Below are positions 44,494-52,875 of a DNA stretch of 64,000 nucleotides, piece by piece. Source of the DNA: CANHVK01 sp044232905. GTDB lineage: Bacteria > Bacteroidota > Bacteroidia > Flavobacteriales_D > Crocinitomicaceae. How positions within the stretch are numbered: position 1 is the stretch's first letter; each line of letters begins with the position of its first letter. The notes below the pieces were generated by a model. The model searched no databases. It saw only the letters and a program-made list of their open reading frames with translations, and had not been told where the DNA came from. Position numbers and translations under genes: made by a program. The stretch lies in NCBI GenBank assembly GCA_044232905.1, contig JBIIKZ010000002.1, positions 1 through 64,000 on the forward strand. Reading direction: 5' to 3'.

Positions 44494-44928
44494 TTAATCA
44501 ATAGTGGCAATACATTTCAGTTCAATCGCGATAGGCGTTGGTAATGAATTGATTTCGCACGTAGTACGACAAGGTAAATTATCCTTGAAATACTCTGCGT
44601 ATAAACGGTTATATGTGTGGAAATCGCGTTTCATATTTACCAAGAAAACAGTAACATCTACTAAATTTTCCCAACTAGAACCAGACTCTTCTAAGATCAC
44701 ACGTACGTTATCAAAAACGCTTCGGCATTGTGCTTCAAAATCAAACTCCAAAAAGTTTCCATTTTTATCCAATTTCAATCCTGGAACTTCAGAATCTGTT
44801 GCGTCTGAACCTGCAGTTCGAGGTCCAACCCCAGATAAAAACAATAAATTACCTACGCGTCGTGCGTGAGGATATAAACCAACTGGTTTTGGTGCTTTGC
44901 TAGTAGAAATACGAGAATTATCAGACAT
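44494..44928 (-). CDS. RidA/YjgF family deaminase
   Basis: 144 residues of the YjgF/RidA trimeric fold. Family marks are KPVGLYPHARRVGNLLFLSGVGP, the FDNVRVILEESGSSWENLVDVTVFL block, and PCRTTCEINSLPTPIAIELKCIA at the end with the conserved Arg. Members remove reactive enamine/imine intermediates. The length and the GPR segment resemble the 2-aminomuconate deaminase-like subgroup. The start at 44928 replaces a longer frame that would overlap recO. Confidence 0.88.
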   Translation of the reverse strand: MSDNSRISTSKAPKPVGLYPHARRVGNLLFLSGVGPRTAGSDATDSEVPGLKLDKNGNFLEFDFEAQCRSVFDNVRVILEESGSSWENLVDVTVFLVNMKRDFHTYNRLYAEYFKDNLPCRTTCEINSLPTPIAIELKCIATID

Positions 44929-44960
44929 GAGTGTTATTTTGATGTGCAAATATAAGAAAT

Positions 44961-45668
44961 CTATTCCCAAATACTTTCAATCACTTCCAAGGAATTTGTG
45001 GGATTAAAATTGGGAATGTGGTGCTTAAAATACGTTAAAAGTAATTGTAGAACTTGTTTCCGAAGATCTTTTGGAATAGAAAAATGTAATAATACTTCTT
45101 TTGGTAATGCTAAAAGCGAACCTAATACATCGACATCTAGTCCTGATTTATAGCTAAAATTAGAGGGGATATACGGAACAAACTCTCCATTCTCTACATC
45201 GAAAAAAGGCGTATTATCTTCTGTTTTTAACGGATAAAAACCCAGTTGTTGCGAAACTTCTAACAGCCAATAAATCGGATAATTTGCCAAGGTATCATTC
45301 GCATCTAACCACGCTAATTCTTCTTCTAAAAAAGTATAAAGGTGTTTATCTATCACCCCCTCGTGTAGTACGTTTGCTAAAATTTCTACTTGAAAAAAAA
45401 CAACGGTAGATTTTATGGGGTCGAATGGTATTGTAGCAAACGATTGGTATAGAGTAGCATCCGTCATTTTTGCGAGTTGACTTTCCTCCTTTTGATAATA
45501 CGAAAACTCGATTGGAGATAAGGGCAACAAAACAACTCCTTTCTTTTTCTTTGCTCCTTGAAATAGAAAGGATTTAAGTCCTTCATTTTCTGTAAAACAA
45601 TGCACAATCAGACTGGTTTCGGAGTAAGAGAAACGTTGGATAATTAGTCCTCGAGAAGTCTTTTTCAT
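44961..45668 (-). CDS. recO: DNA repair protein RecO
   Basis: 235 residues. The N-terminal OB fold has GLIIQRFSYSETSLIVHCFTENEG, the usual 'LIVHCFTENEG' strand, and FLFQGAKKKKG. The helical C-terminal region follows. The usual zinc-binding CxxC motifs of many bacterial RecO proteins are absent, as is common in Bacteroidota. It loads RecA with RecR during recombination. It is translated right after porZ (4-base gap). Confidence 0.9.
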   Translation of the reverse strand: MKKTSRGLIIQRFSYSETSLIVHCFTENEGLKSFLFQGAKKKKGVVLLPLSPIEFSYYQKEESQLAKMTDATLYQSFATIPFDPIKSTVVFFQVEILANVLHEGVIDKHLYTFLEEELAWLDANDTLANYPIYWLLEVSQQLGFYPLKTEDNTPFFDVENGEFVPYIPSNFSYKSGLDVDVLGSLLALPKEVLLHFSIPKDLRKQVLQLLLTYFKHHIPNFNPTNSLEVIESIWE

Positions 45669-45672
45669 TATA

Positions 45673-48003
45673 CTAATTAATCACTACAAACTCCCCTACC
45701 TTTCTTCCTTCCCCTTCATTTGGTGCGGTCCATATAAAATAAACACCTGCTTTAACGCGTTCGCCACTTAAGGTTTTGCAATCCCAATGCGCTGTTCCAC
45801 CATTGGATGTCGTTTTGTAAACTAAATTTCCTCCAGCATCTGTAAAACGCACATCGGAGTCGTAAGCAATTCCTTGAATAGTAACACCATAAGTATGTTC
45901 CGGTTTTAAAGGATTAGGAAATACCAAGGTGTTTACGTAGGAATTATCTCCTTGTGTTGCATCCGTTCTGTATGATACCAACCCTTCTTCCGTAATAATG
46001 AATAATTCCCCTGTTTGGTGATTTAACTTTAAGTCGAGTATTGCATTGGAAATCAATGGACTATTATCTTTGGAATAACTTGCAAGAATTTCAGAACCAT
46101 CTGGCGAAAGTAAAAATAAACCTGCACTCGCTGTAGCAATCCATTTTCGGTTTCCACCATCCACTTCAATATCTGTAATCGCTGTTTTTCCTAACATATA
46201 TTCTACATTCCCTTCAAAACGTAATTTAATACGTTGTGTTGCAAAAGATTTTTGCTCTTTAGAAAGTATGGAACCAGCGTTATATAAAATACAGAAGCCA
46301 TTGTCTGTTCCAATCCATAACTGATTATTAAAATCCATTGCTAAAGCTGTAACTTCTTTGGAAGGTAAAGCACCACTTGTCAATCCATCGTTTACCACTC
46401 GAAACAAATCATCGGAAGCATCGTCTAAAGTACCTCCATCTGAAAATCCTACCAATCCTGTTCCATATACGATAAACCATTTATTATTTTGGTTATCAAT
46501 AACTAATTTACGATTAAACACATTTTTAGATGCTCCACCTGTTTCAAATGTGTACCATTTCCCAGATTTATCAAGCATTTTCAACGGTGTATTTGTAAAC
46601 GCATTTAATACCCATAAATTTTCATCGAGATCATATTTTACATCGGAAACACAAGTCCAACCATTATCTCCTAAAGCATATTTCTGTAAAGGAGAATTAG
46701 TAAAAGTATAGGTGGTGTCAATCTCTTTTCCGGTATTAATTACGGACAAAGGAACTTCCGAAAACGAGCCAAAAGCAATTTGATTCGGATTGATCGGATT
46801 GATCGCAACGGAAGAAATATCCCAAATGTTTTTATTTAACCAGCGCTTTTGATTCCATTGGTTGAACATCGTCCAGGCTTCATTTTCGAAGGTATAAGCA
46901 CCTGTTCTGTTAAAGGAAACTGCAGCTTTTTGAAATATTCCTCCAGAAAAAGCCATTTTTCCTTTTTGGCAATCCGCTGAAAAAAAACTTCTTTTCCCAG
47001 GACCTGTCATTGCAATACGCGAATTGTGGTAGTTGTCATGCCACTTAACTAGTCCATTTTCATTATCTGCAATCCAATACGAACCTGCTCCAAATGCGAT
47101 TTTTTGTGGTCTTGCTGTAGGATTAAATGTGTAATTATACAGTATTTCTGTACGGTGAAACGATGTGTCGTAAAAACAAACATTATTATAAATACATACT
47201 GTAAATTGTGATTGTCGTGCCTGAATAGCAGCTATTTCCACATCGTTCGAAAATAATGTGCTATTCATCTCCATGAGTTGATCCTTTTGCAAAGAAAAAA
47301 TAGAATCTTTCCCATAAACTGGATGAATAGATGCCACATACAAGGTATTTTCAAAAGCTGTAATATACTTAAAAATAGAAACGTCCCGCTTTTTTAAACG
47401 TTGGTCTATTTTCCAATTCGATGGATTTGCGATTAAGGGATTTTTAGAGGAAATAACAAATAAGTTGGTATCACTTAATACAAAAATAGAGTCTTTATGA
47501 AAGGTGAAATCGTTTAATTTTCGTCCATTTAGAGGTGGATAATACGTATCAAGCACCTCCATACGCACTGGGTCGATTTTTAATATCCCAAATAAGGTTG
47601 CGGCAAACAAATATTTACCTTTAGAAATAAATTTGATAATCTTTTTATCTCCCATAATACTTGCCAATTTCAAAGACGGGAAATTATACACGGTAGATCC
47701 ATCTAATTTATCCATGTTACCATTGGCATACCCTATCCAAAAAGCATTCGAAGTAGAATCATAAACTACGCTGGTCACTAACACTTCGGAGAGGTGATTG
47801 ATTTTATTCCATTCCGTCGTTTCATGGTAGGTATTATCATATTCTAACACTCCATTTTCAAAAGCAGCAAGTACTTTATTATTTCCAAAACACACATCGA
47901 TTGCATTTGCTGCATTTACGTGCAAGCGCCACTGTCCAGTAGCAATTTGCGCCGAAAAATTAGTGCCAATAAATAATAATAGCAGTGTAAATAATGATTT
48001 CAT
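45673..48003 (-). CDS. porZ: Type IX secretion protein PorZ
   Basis: 776 residues. The signal peptide ends NFSA|QI. The body is two tandem beta-propeller regions (e.g. GNNKVLAAFENGVLEYD, WIGTDNGFCILYN) and the C terminus has a T9SS-type sorting fold (VFPNPLKPEHTYGVTI ... AGVYFIW). This layout matches PorZ, a component of the surface attachment complex that helps deliver anionic lipopolysaccharide to exported cargo. The neighbourhood with recO supports the call. The C-terminal domain is unusual in that PorZ carries a sorting domain itself. Confidence 0.87.
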   Translation of the reverse strand: MKSLFTLLLLFIGTNFSAQIATGQWRLHVNAANAIDVCFGNNKVLAAFENGVLEYDNTYHETTEWNKINHLSEVLVTSVVYDSTSNAFWIGYANGNMDKLDGSTVYNFPSLKLASIMGDKKIIKFISKGKYLFAATLFGILKIDPVRMEVLDTYYPPLNGRKLNDFTFHKDSIFVLSDTNLFVISSKNPLIANPSNWKIDQRLKKRDVSIFKYITAFENTLYVASIHPVYGKDSIFSLQKDQLMEMNSTLFSNDVEIAAIQARQSQFTVCIYNNVCFYDTSFHRTEILYNYTFNPTARPQKIAFGAGSYWIADNENGLVKWHDNYHNSRIAMTGPGKRSFFSADCQKGKMAFSGGIFQKAAVSFNRTGAYTFENEAWTMFNQWNQKRWLNKNIWDISSVAINPINPNQIAFGSFSEVPLSVINTGKEIDTTYTFTNSPLQKYALGDNGWTCVSDVKYDLDENLWVLNAFTNTPLKMLDKSGKWYTFETGGASKNVFNRKLVIDNQNNKWFIVYGTGLVGFSDGGTLDDASDDLFRVVNDGLTSGALPSKEVTALAMDFNNQLWIGTDNGFCILYNAGSILSKEQKSFATQRIKLRFEGNVEYMLGKTAITDIEVDGGNRKWIATASAGLFLLSPDGSEILASYSKDNSPLISNAILDLKLNHQTGELFIITEEGLVSYRTDATQGDNSYVNTLVFPNPLKPEHTYGVTIQGIAYDSDVRFTDAGGNLVYKTTSNGGTAHWDCKTLSGERVKAGVYFIWTAPNEGEGRKVGEFVVIN

Positions 48004-48063
48004 AGTAAATTACAATTCGGTTCAGAAACGAATGGGAATCAAATTTATTTTAAATTTTTCGCA

Positions 48064-48095
48064 TTGTACTATATTAACGAATTTATTTACCTTTG
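48064..48095 (+). promoter_or_regulatory. Promoter for the tRNA-Arg transcript
   Basis: TTG (48064-48066), a 21-base spacer and TACCTTTG (48088-48095) fit the Bacteroidota consensus. The transcript would start about 110 bases before the mature tRNA and include the duplicated 5' segment and the palindrome. Confidence 0.55.
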
Positions 48096-48137
48096 CCAAA
48101 GAAAAAAGATGCTGCTTTTGAAAAGCAACCGAAAACA

Positions 48138-48226
48138 ATCGGGAGTTTAAAGCAAAAAAATGGCTCCGTGGCGCATCCCGATAGCTATCGGGAGTATAGC
48201 GAAGCAGAAAATGGCTCCGTGGCGCA
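48138..48226 (+). repeat. Partial tandem duplication of the tRNA-Arg 5' end
   Basis: ATCGGGAGT...TGGCTCCGTGGCGCA occurs twice. The first copy is at 48138-48175 and the second at 48187-48226. The GGCTCC starts are 51 bases apart. The first copy stops after the acceptor and D-stem 5' strand and is joined to the palindrome at 48176-48193. GTATAGCG follows the palindrome (48194-48201), as it does in the real tRNA D-arm (48230-48237). Confidence 0.82.
48176..48193. repeat. 18-bp perfect palindrome (CCCGATAGC half-site)
   Basis: TCCCGATAG and CTATCGGGA form a perfect 18-bp palindrome without a spacer. The motif is common as a dispersed element in Bacteroidota genomes, to my recollection. Here it stands where the D-loop of the truncated tRNA copy would be. 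Confidence 0.85.
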
Positions 48227-48286
48227 ATTGTATAGCGCATCAGATTTCGGCTCTGAGGGTTGGGGGTTAGAATCCCTCCGGGGTCA
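48213..48286 (+). tRNA. tRNA-Arg (anticodon TCG)
   Basis: The 74-nt cloverleaf fits. Acceptor strand GGCTCCG (48213-48219) pairs with CGGGGTC (48279-48285) with two G-U pairs, then discriminator A. The D-stem GCGC/GCGC encloses AATTGTATA. The anticodon stem TCAGA/TCTGA holds loop TTTCGGC with anticodon TCG. The T-arm is GGGGG-TTAGAAT-CCCTC with one wobble pair. CCA is not encoded. It reads the CGA codon. It was recognised by eye, so a covariance search would confirm it. Confidence 0.9.
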
Positions 48287-48289
48287 CAA

Positions 48290-48322
48290 AAAAAGGTGAA
48301 AAATTTAATTTTTCACCTTTTT
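48290..48322 (+). terminator. Rho-independent terminator after tRNA-Arg
   Basis: AAAAAGGTGAAAAATT (48290-48305) pairs with AATTTTTCACCTTTTT (48307-48322) around a central T. T-rich sequence follows. It starts 4 bases past the tRNA. Confidence 0.88.
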
Positions 48323-48399
48323 ATTTTTTTATACTTAAACGGAATATGCTACGACTTTACAATTTTACCGTTGCTCGTTACAATCTTCTCAGCACTCGA

Positions 48400-49278
48400 T
48401 TACTTCCCCTTCAAATCCATTGCTTTTAAGGTATTAATCATCAACGACGCTATTGTCATTGGACCAACACCACCTGGAACAGGAGATATATATGCACATT
48501 TTGGTGCAACCTCATCAAACTTCACATCGCCCGCTAATCTCCAGCCACTTTTTTTCGTAGCATCTTCGATGCGAGAGGTACCAACATCAATCACTACCGC
48601 TCCTGGTTTAACCATATCGGCAGTCACAAATTCTGGTTGACCAAGCGCTGCAATTAATATATCTGCATTAAGACAAATTTCACGCAAGTTTTGTGTATGC
48701 GAATGTGTTAATGTTACCGTACAATTTCCTGGATTTGTGTTTCGGGTAAGCATAATACTCAATGGGGTTCCAACAATGTTTGATCGTCCAATTATAACGC
48801 AATGTTTCCCTTCTGTTTGGATACCATTTCGATGCATTAACTCCAAAATTCCAGCTGGTGTTGCAGATAAAAATCCTGGTAAATTAAGTACCATATTCCC
48901 AACATTAAACGGATGAAAACCATCTACATCTTTTTTCGGATCAATAGCTAAGGTAACTTTCATCTCATCAATATGCGCTGGAAGTGGTAACTGTACGATA
49001 AATCCATCGATACTTGTATCTTCATTTAATTGTTGAACACGATGCAATAACGTTTCTTCTGAAACAGAGTCATCGTAACGAATCAAGGTGCTTTCAAAAC
49101 CACATTCTTCACATGCTTTCACTTTCGCAGCTACATATGTCATCGAACCACCGTCTGTTCCAACCAAAATTGCAGCAAGATGCGGGATTTTTTTTCCTGC
49201 AGCTTTTCTATCTTTCACTGCTTGCGCAAGTTCTTGCTTTATCGCAATGGCGGTAGCTTTTCCGTCGAGTAGTTTCAT
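48400..49278 (-). CDS. folD: Bifunctional methylenetetrahydrofolate dehydrogenase/cyclohydrolase
   Basis: A 292-residue cytosolic folate enzyme. The substrate motif is YVAAKVKACEECG with the catalytic Lys. The family signatures VQLPLP and GRSNIVGTPLSIML (dinucleotide-binding) are present, as are PGGVGPMTIASLM and KDVDGFHPFNVG. It interconverts 5,10-methylene- and 10-formyl-tetrahydrofolate. Start and length are normal. No clear terminator follows. Confidence 0.96.
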   Translation of the reverse strand: MKLLDGKATAIAIKQELAQAVKDRKAAGKKIPHLAAILVGTDGGSMTYVAAKVKACEECGFESTLIRYDDSVSEETLLHRVQQLNEDTSIDGFIVQLPLPAHIDEMKVTLAIDPKKDVDGFHPFNVGNMVLNLPGFLSATPAGILELMHRNGIQTEGKHCVIIGRSNIVGTPLSIMLTRNTNPGNCTVTLTHSHTQNLREICLNADILIAALGQPEFVTADMVKPGAVVIDVGTSRIEDATKKSGWRLAGDVKFDEVAPKCAYISPVPGGVGPMTIASLMINTLKAMDLKGK

Positions 49279-49329
49279 GTGGGTACGTTTTGTGGCGCAA
49301 AGATACGATTTTGAATTTGAGATGAATTC

Positions 49330-49701
49330 CTACTCTTTGTAAAATAGTAAATTAATTTCTTCCACTTTTTTTAATCCTTTATCCGCAGAAATTAAAGGTA
49401 TATCAAAATACTGACTAGTTGCAGCAATTATACTATCTGGTAATTTAAGCTTGTAAAATTTACGTAGAGCAATAACCGATTTCTTAATTTCTTCATTAAG
49501 ATCAATAACAATACAATCCTCAATAAAAGAGTGTATTTTTTGTTCATCTTCGGAAGTTAATTTATGAAAACTCAACAATTCAAGTTGTGTTATAAATGAA
49601 ATAAAAACAGTATTTCCGTCTACAATTTCACTTACGGTTTCATTACCTGCTAATAAATACAAACAAATATTTGTATCCATTAACAAGTTAACTCCACTCA
49701 T
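49330..49701 (-). CDS. PIN-domain toxin (VapC-like)
   Basis: A 123-residue PIN ribonuclease domain. The acidic residues lie in MDTNICLYLLAG (Asp9), the QLELLSF Glu near residue 40, KLPDSIIAATSQ (Asp about 93) and LISADKGL. The ATG lies inside the last codons of a 54-residue gene transcribed just upstream, which is the likely antitoxin. Such pairs cut specific RNAs when the antitoxin decays. The usual VapC length is 125-140 residues, so it is complete. Confidence 0.88.
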   Translation of the reverse strand: MSGVNLLMDTNICLYLLAGNETVSEIVDGNTVFISFITQLELLSFHKLTSEDEQKIHSFIEDCIVIDLNEEIKKSVIALRKFYKLKLPDSIIAATSQYFDIPLISADKGLKKVEEINLLFYKE

Positions 49702-49852
49702 TTCTTAATTTTTTTTGAATTTCTATTGGAGACTCATCTAATTTAATGGATCCTTGATGTTTTTTTGCGTCAAATCCCTTCTTTTTGTCAGAACTTTGTA
49801 CTGTTTTGATTATTGTTTCTTTGGAAGTTCCTTTTTTGATTGTTGTTACCAT
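49688..49852 (-). CDS. Small antitoxin of the VapBC-like pair
   Basis: 54 residues, too short for many gene finders. It starts ATG at 49852 and reads MVTTIKKGTSKETIIKT, then KKKGFDAKKHQG, SIKLDESPIEIQKKLRNEW. The stop at 49688 lies 14 bases inside the toxin gene, so the two overlap. The pattern TIKKGT ... KGFDAKKHxGxIKLxExPxEIQKxxRxEW matches short Bacteroidota antitoxins that precede PIN toxins, with a C-terminal toxin-binding tail. No ribbon-helix motif is obvious. Confidence 0.78.
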   Translation of the reverse strand: MVTTIKKGTSKETIIKTVQSSDKKKGFDAKKHQGSIKLDESPIEIQKKLRNEWS

Positions 49853-49941
49853 TGCTATAGATTTACTTGATTAAATATACAAATAATATTGATGAATTTA
49901 TGAATACTGGATAGCAACAGCTGTAAAATTTCTATTTATCG

Positions 49942-49949
49942 TATTTTTG
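49942..49949 (+). promoter_or_regulatory. -7 box (TATTTTTG) for the LTA-synthase-like gene
   Basis: TATTTTTG on the plus strand, 20 bases before the ATG at 49970. No -33 element at normal spacing. Confidence 0.42.
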
Positions 49950-49969
49950 TTGTTTAATAAACCCCAAAT

Positions 49970-50569
49970 ATGTTCAAAAAACTAACCATCGATTTTTTTA
50001 AACTGCTACTTTTTTGGATAATACTATTTGATTTTCAACGCATCACTTTTTCCCTATTTCATTGGAGAAAATTTCAAAGTTCTACTTTTTTTGAATGGCT
50101 TCAATCATTTGTTTTTTCAATTCGTCTAGACCTTGGAATGGCAGGCGCTTTGTGTATTTTACCAATCCTTTTTTTGAGTCTAAAGCTCATTTCTAATAAA
50201 CGTTGGATTTCCAAGACTTTTTATGGCATTCTTGTTTTTGAAATTAGTATTGTTTGTCTAATACACAGCGGAGAAATAAATGTTTATGATGAATGGAACC
50301 ACAAACTCACTTCCCGCGTATTTAAACATTTTTCTAACCCTGACGAGGTGTTCAGAACAGCTGCTTGGTCAAGTACGTTTTGGTATATTTTCTTTTTTGC
50401 ACTGGAATTTTTTGTTGCATGGAAAGGGATGCGCTGGTTATTCAAACTCGAACCCATGCAAATTAATATTTACATAGAAGATGTATTTGATTCAAAAATT
50501 CGTAATGAAGAAATCAATAAAGGAAACGCATTATTAAATGAAGTGTATCGTTACTACAAGAACCTATAG
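49970..50569 (+). pseudogene. Truncated LTA-synthase/sulfatase-family membrane protein (N-terminal part only)
   Basis: 199 residues. It has four membrane helices (about 8-25, 43-70, 80-98, 128-148) and the pattern SIRLDLGMAGALCILPILFLS, IHSGEINVYDEWNHKLTSRVFKHFSNPDEV. This is the N-terminal membrane domain of Bacteroidota LTA-synthase-like proteins, which are about 600-650 residues. The sulfatase domain is missing: after residue 165 a short charged tail ends at a stop, and no sulfatase sequence follows before rlmN at 50675. Either a remnant or a small membrane protein; the promoter box suggests it may still be transcribed. Confidence 0.68.
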
Positions 50570-50674
50570 CTAAAACACTTACAAACAATAGAATATAGAC
50601 AATCTGTTATTATTTTCATTCTTAGTCGAAGGAATGGTCTTTAATCTTTTTATCTTTATTCCTCATTTACATCC

Positions 50675-51748
50675 ATGGAAAAGAAAATCAACATACGTAA
50701 TTTAACTTTAGCAGAAGTACAAACTGCCTTTGTCGACATGGGAGAAAAAGCATTTCGTGCAAAACAAGTCTACGAATGGTTATGGAAAAAAAATGCTGGA
50801 CAATTTAGCGAAATGTCGAACCTTAGCATTGCACTTCGAGAAAAATTAGAAACTTCGTTTTTCATTGATAAAATCACCCTAGACGATCAACAAATAAGTT
50901 CTGATAAAACCATCAAATGTGCGTTTGAAGTAGAACCTAACAAAGTAGTAGAAGGGGTATTAATACCTACTGCAACACGAACAACAGCATGTATTTCTTC
51001 CCAAGTTGGCTGTAGTTTAGCATGTACATTTTGTGCAACAGGAAAACTAAAATTACTTCGAAACTTAACAGCAGGTGAGATTGTTGACCAAGTGGTATAT
51101 TTAAAAAATCAAGCAGAATCTCGCTATGGACAAACACTTTCCAACATTGTCTATATGGGTATGGGAGAACCATTATTGAATTACAAAAATGTGTTACGTT
51201 CTACTGAACTATTAACTTCAGAAGAAGGGCTTGGAATGTCTCCAAAACGCATTACTGTTTCAACAGCAGGTATTGCTAAAATGATTAAACAATTAGGAGA
51301 TGATGAAGTAAAATTCAATTTAGCCTTGTCCCTGCATGCTGCAAATGATGAAAAACGAAATAAGATCATGGAAATTAATGCATCTAATAATTTAGAAACA
51401 TTAAAAGAAGCGCTCATTTATTTCCATGAAAAAACAGGCACACGCGTTACCTTTGAGTATATTATTTTTAAAGACTTTAATGATACCTTGATGGACGCAA
51501 AAGAACTTGCAGAATTCTGTAAATGTGTCCCTTGTAAAATAAATATCATTGAATATAACCCAATTGATGGAGAAAACTTTCAGAAAGCAGATGAAAAAGC
51601 GACGAATGCTTTCGCAGAATTTCTAGAAGCACGAAATCTAATTGTCAATGTTAGAAGAAGTCGCGGGAAAGATATCGATGCTGCATGCGGACAATTAGCC
51701 AATAAAAATAAGACAATCGCGCAAGAAGAAAGAATACTTAAAAAATGA
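50675..51748 (+). CDS. rlmN: Dual-specificity RNA methyltransferase RlmN
   Basis: 357 residues. The radical-SAM motif CSLACTFCATG places the cluster Cys at 113, 117 and 120. SNIVYMGMGEPLLNY and the C-terminal RRSRGKDIDAACGQLA with the second active-site Cys are also present. It methylates A2503 of 23S rRNA and A37 of some tRNAs. The length is normal. Its stop overlaps the DUF4143-type gene (ATGA), so the two share a transcript. Confidence 0.96.
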   Translation: MEKKINIRNLTLAEVQTAFVDMGEKAFRAKQVYEWLWKKNAGQFSEMSNLSIALREKLETSFFIDKITLDDQQISSDKTIKCAFEVEPNKVVEGVLIPTATRTTACISSQVGCSLACTFCATGKLKLLRNLTAGEIVDQVVYLKNQAESRYGQTLSNIVYMGMGEPLLNYKNVLRSTELLTSEEGLGMSPKRITVSTAGIAKMIKQLGDDEVKFNLALSLHAANDEKRNKIMEINASNNLETLKEALIYFHEKTGTRVTFEYIIFKDFNDTLMDAKELAEFCKCVPCKINIIEYNPIDGENFQKADEKATNAFAEFLEARNLIVNVRRSRGKDIDAACGQLANKNKTIAQEERILKK

Positions 51749-52872
51749 TTCAACGCTATATAGCTCCTAAAATTAAAGAACACTTAGCATCCCACAATAT
51801 CCTTTTATTGTTAGGAACACGTGGTGTCCAAAAATTTAATTTAGTTGCTAGTTGTATTGAAAATCAAGATGCTATACTAGCTATTGACGCATCGAAAAAG
51901 AAAGTTCGAAAAGAAATCGAAGCGTTAAAAGTGGAAAGCTACCTTTCCTATTTTGGAAACAAAAAATACATTCTCATTCGGGATGCGCAGTACTTGGCTA
52001 ATTTGCAAGAAATTATCGAGGAAGTGTTGGAAAAAAATGCGGCAATTAACCTCGTGTTGTTATGCTCCTATGAACCAATTCTTGACCCTGTGTTGCGTGA
52101 CGTTCTTCAAATGGAAGGATTAGAAATTCAAATCTTCCCTTTACTATTTCAAGAAATAGCCAACCAACAAGGAATCGTAGAATTCGACAAACGATTAGAA
52201 CAACGTATCGTATTTGGAAATTATCCAAGTGTAGTAACAGACCCGGAATCCGCAGAAACATTTTTGAATCAACTCGTAAAAGAGGCTATTTTCACGCAAT
52301 TGAACCCGAATGAACGTATCAACAAAGGAGCTAAACTATTAAAAATGTTGCAGATACTAGCTTTTGAAATCGGTCAGGCTATCTCCTACAACGATGTCGG
52401 TTTACGCTGTGGTTTAGACAATGAAACCGTTGAACGTTACATAGAATTACTAGAAAAAGCATATTTGCTTAAAAAAATACCGTGTTATTTTAACAATAAT
52501 ACTTACGAATTGAAGAAGACACATACGGTTTATTTCCTAGACAATGGAATTCGAAATGCCATTATTAAAAATTTTCATGGCTTCGATCTACGCAATGATA
52601 TAGATGCTTTGTGGAAAAATTGGTTAATTGCTGAGCGTATCAAATGGAACGACTATAACGGCTTAAAAGCAAACTATTACTTTTGGAAAACACATACGAA
52701 ACAACAAATGGATTTCATCGAAGAACGTGATGGTAAATTAATGGCCTACAAATCATTATGGGATAAACGAAAAAAACCAAAATTCCCTGCAAGTTTCAAA
52801 AAATATTACCCAGAAGCAGGTTTATTTGCTTTAAATAGAACAACCTATTGGGGGTTTTTAAGTAAAAAATAA
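51745..52872 (+). CDS. AAA/DUF4143 family protein with degenerate Walker motifs
   Basis: 375 residues with the two-domain layout of the AAA_14-DUF4143 family. The C-terminal part is well kept: VYFLDNGIRNAIIKNF, ALWKNWLIAERIKW and FWKTHTKQQMDFIE. The N-terminal ATPase domain has lost its motifs. The usual GPRQVGKTT reads GTRGVQKFN (residues 24-32) and the usual DEIQ reads RDAQ in YILIRDAQ. It probably no longer hydrolyses ATP. The family role is unclear. It overlaps rlmN by 4 bases and precedes a glycosyltransferase. Confidence 0.84.
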   Translation: MIQRYIAPKIKEHLASHNILLLLGTRGVQKFNLVASCIENQDAILAIDASKKKVRKEIEALKVESYLSYFGNKKYILIRDAQYLANLQEIIEEVLEKNAAINLVLLCSYEPILDPVLRDVLQMEGLEIQIFPLLFQEIANQQGIVEFDKRLEQRIVFGNYPSVVTDPESAETFLNQLVKEAIFTQLNPNERINKGAKLLKMLQILAFEIGQAISYNDVGLRCGLDNETVERYIELLEKAYLLKKIPCYFNNNTYELKKTHTVYFLDNGIRNAIIKNFHGFDLRNDIDALWKNWLIAERIKWNDYNGLKANYYFWKTHTKQQMDFIEERDGKLMAYKSLWDKRKKPKFPASFKKYYPEAGLFALNRTTYWGFLSKK

Positions 52873-52875
52873 TTC

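Noticed and set aside
48093..48299. Plus-strand ORF over the tRNA-Arg region
   Set aside because: It starts with TTG inside the promoter -7 box and runs through the duplicated tRNA segment and the tRNA itself. It is open by chance.
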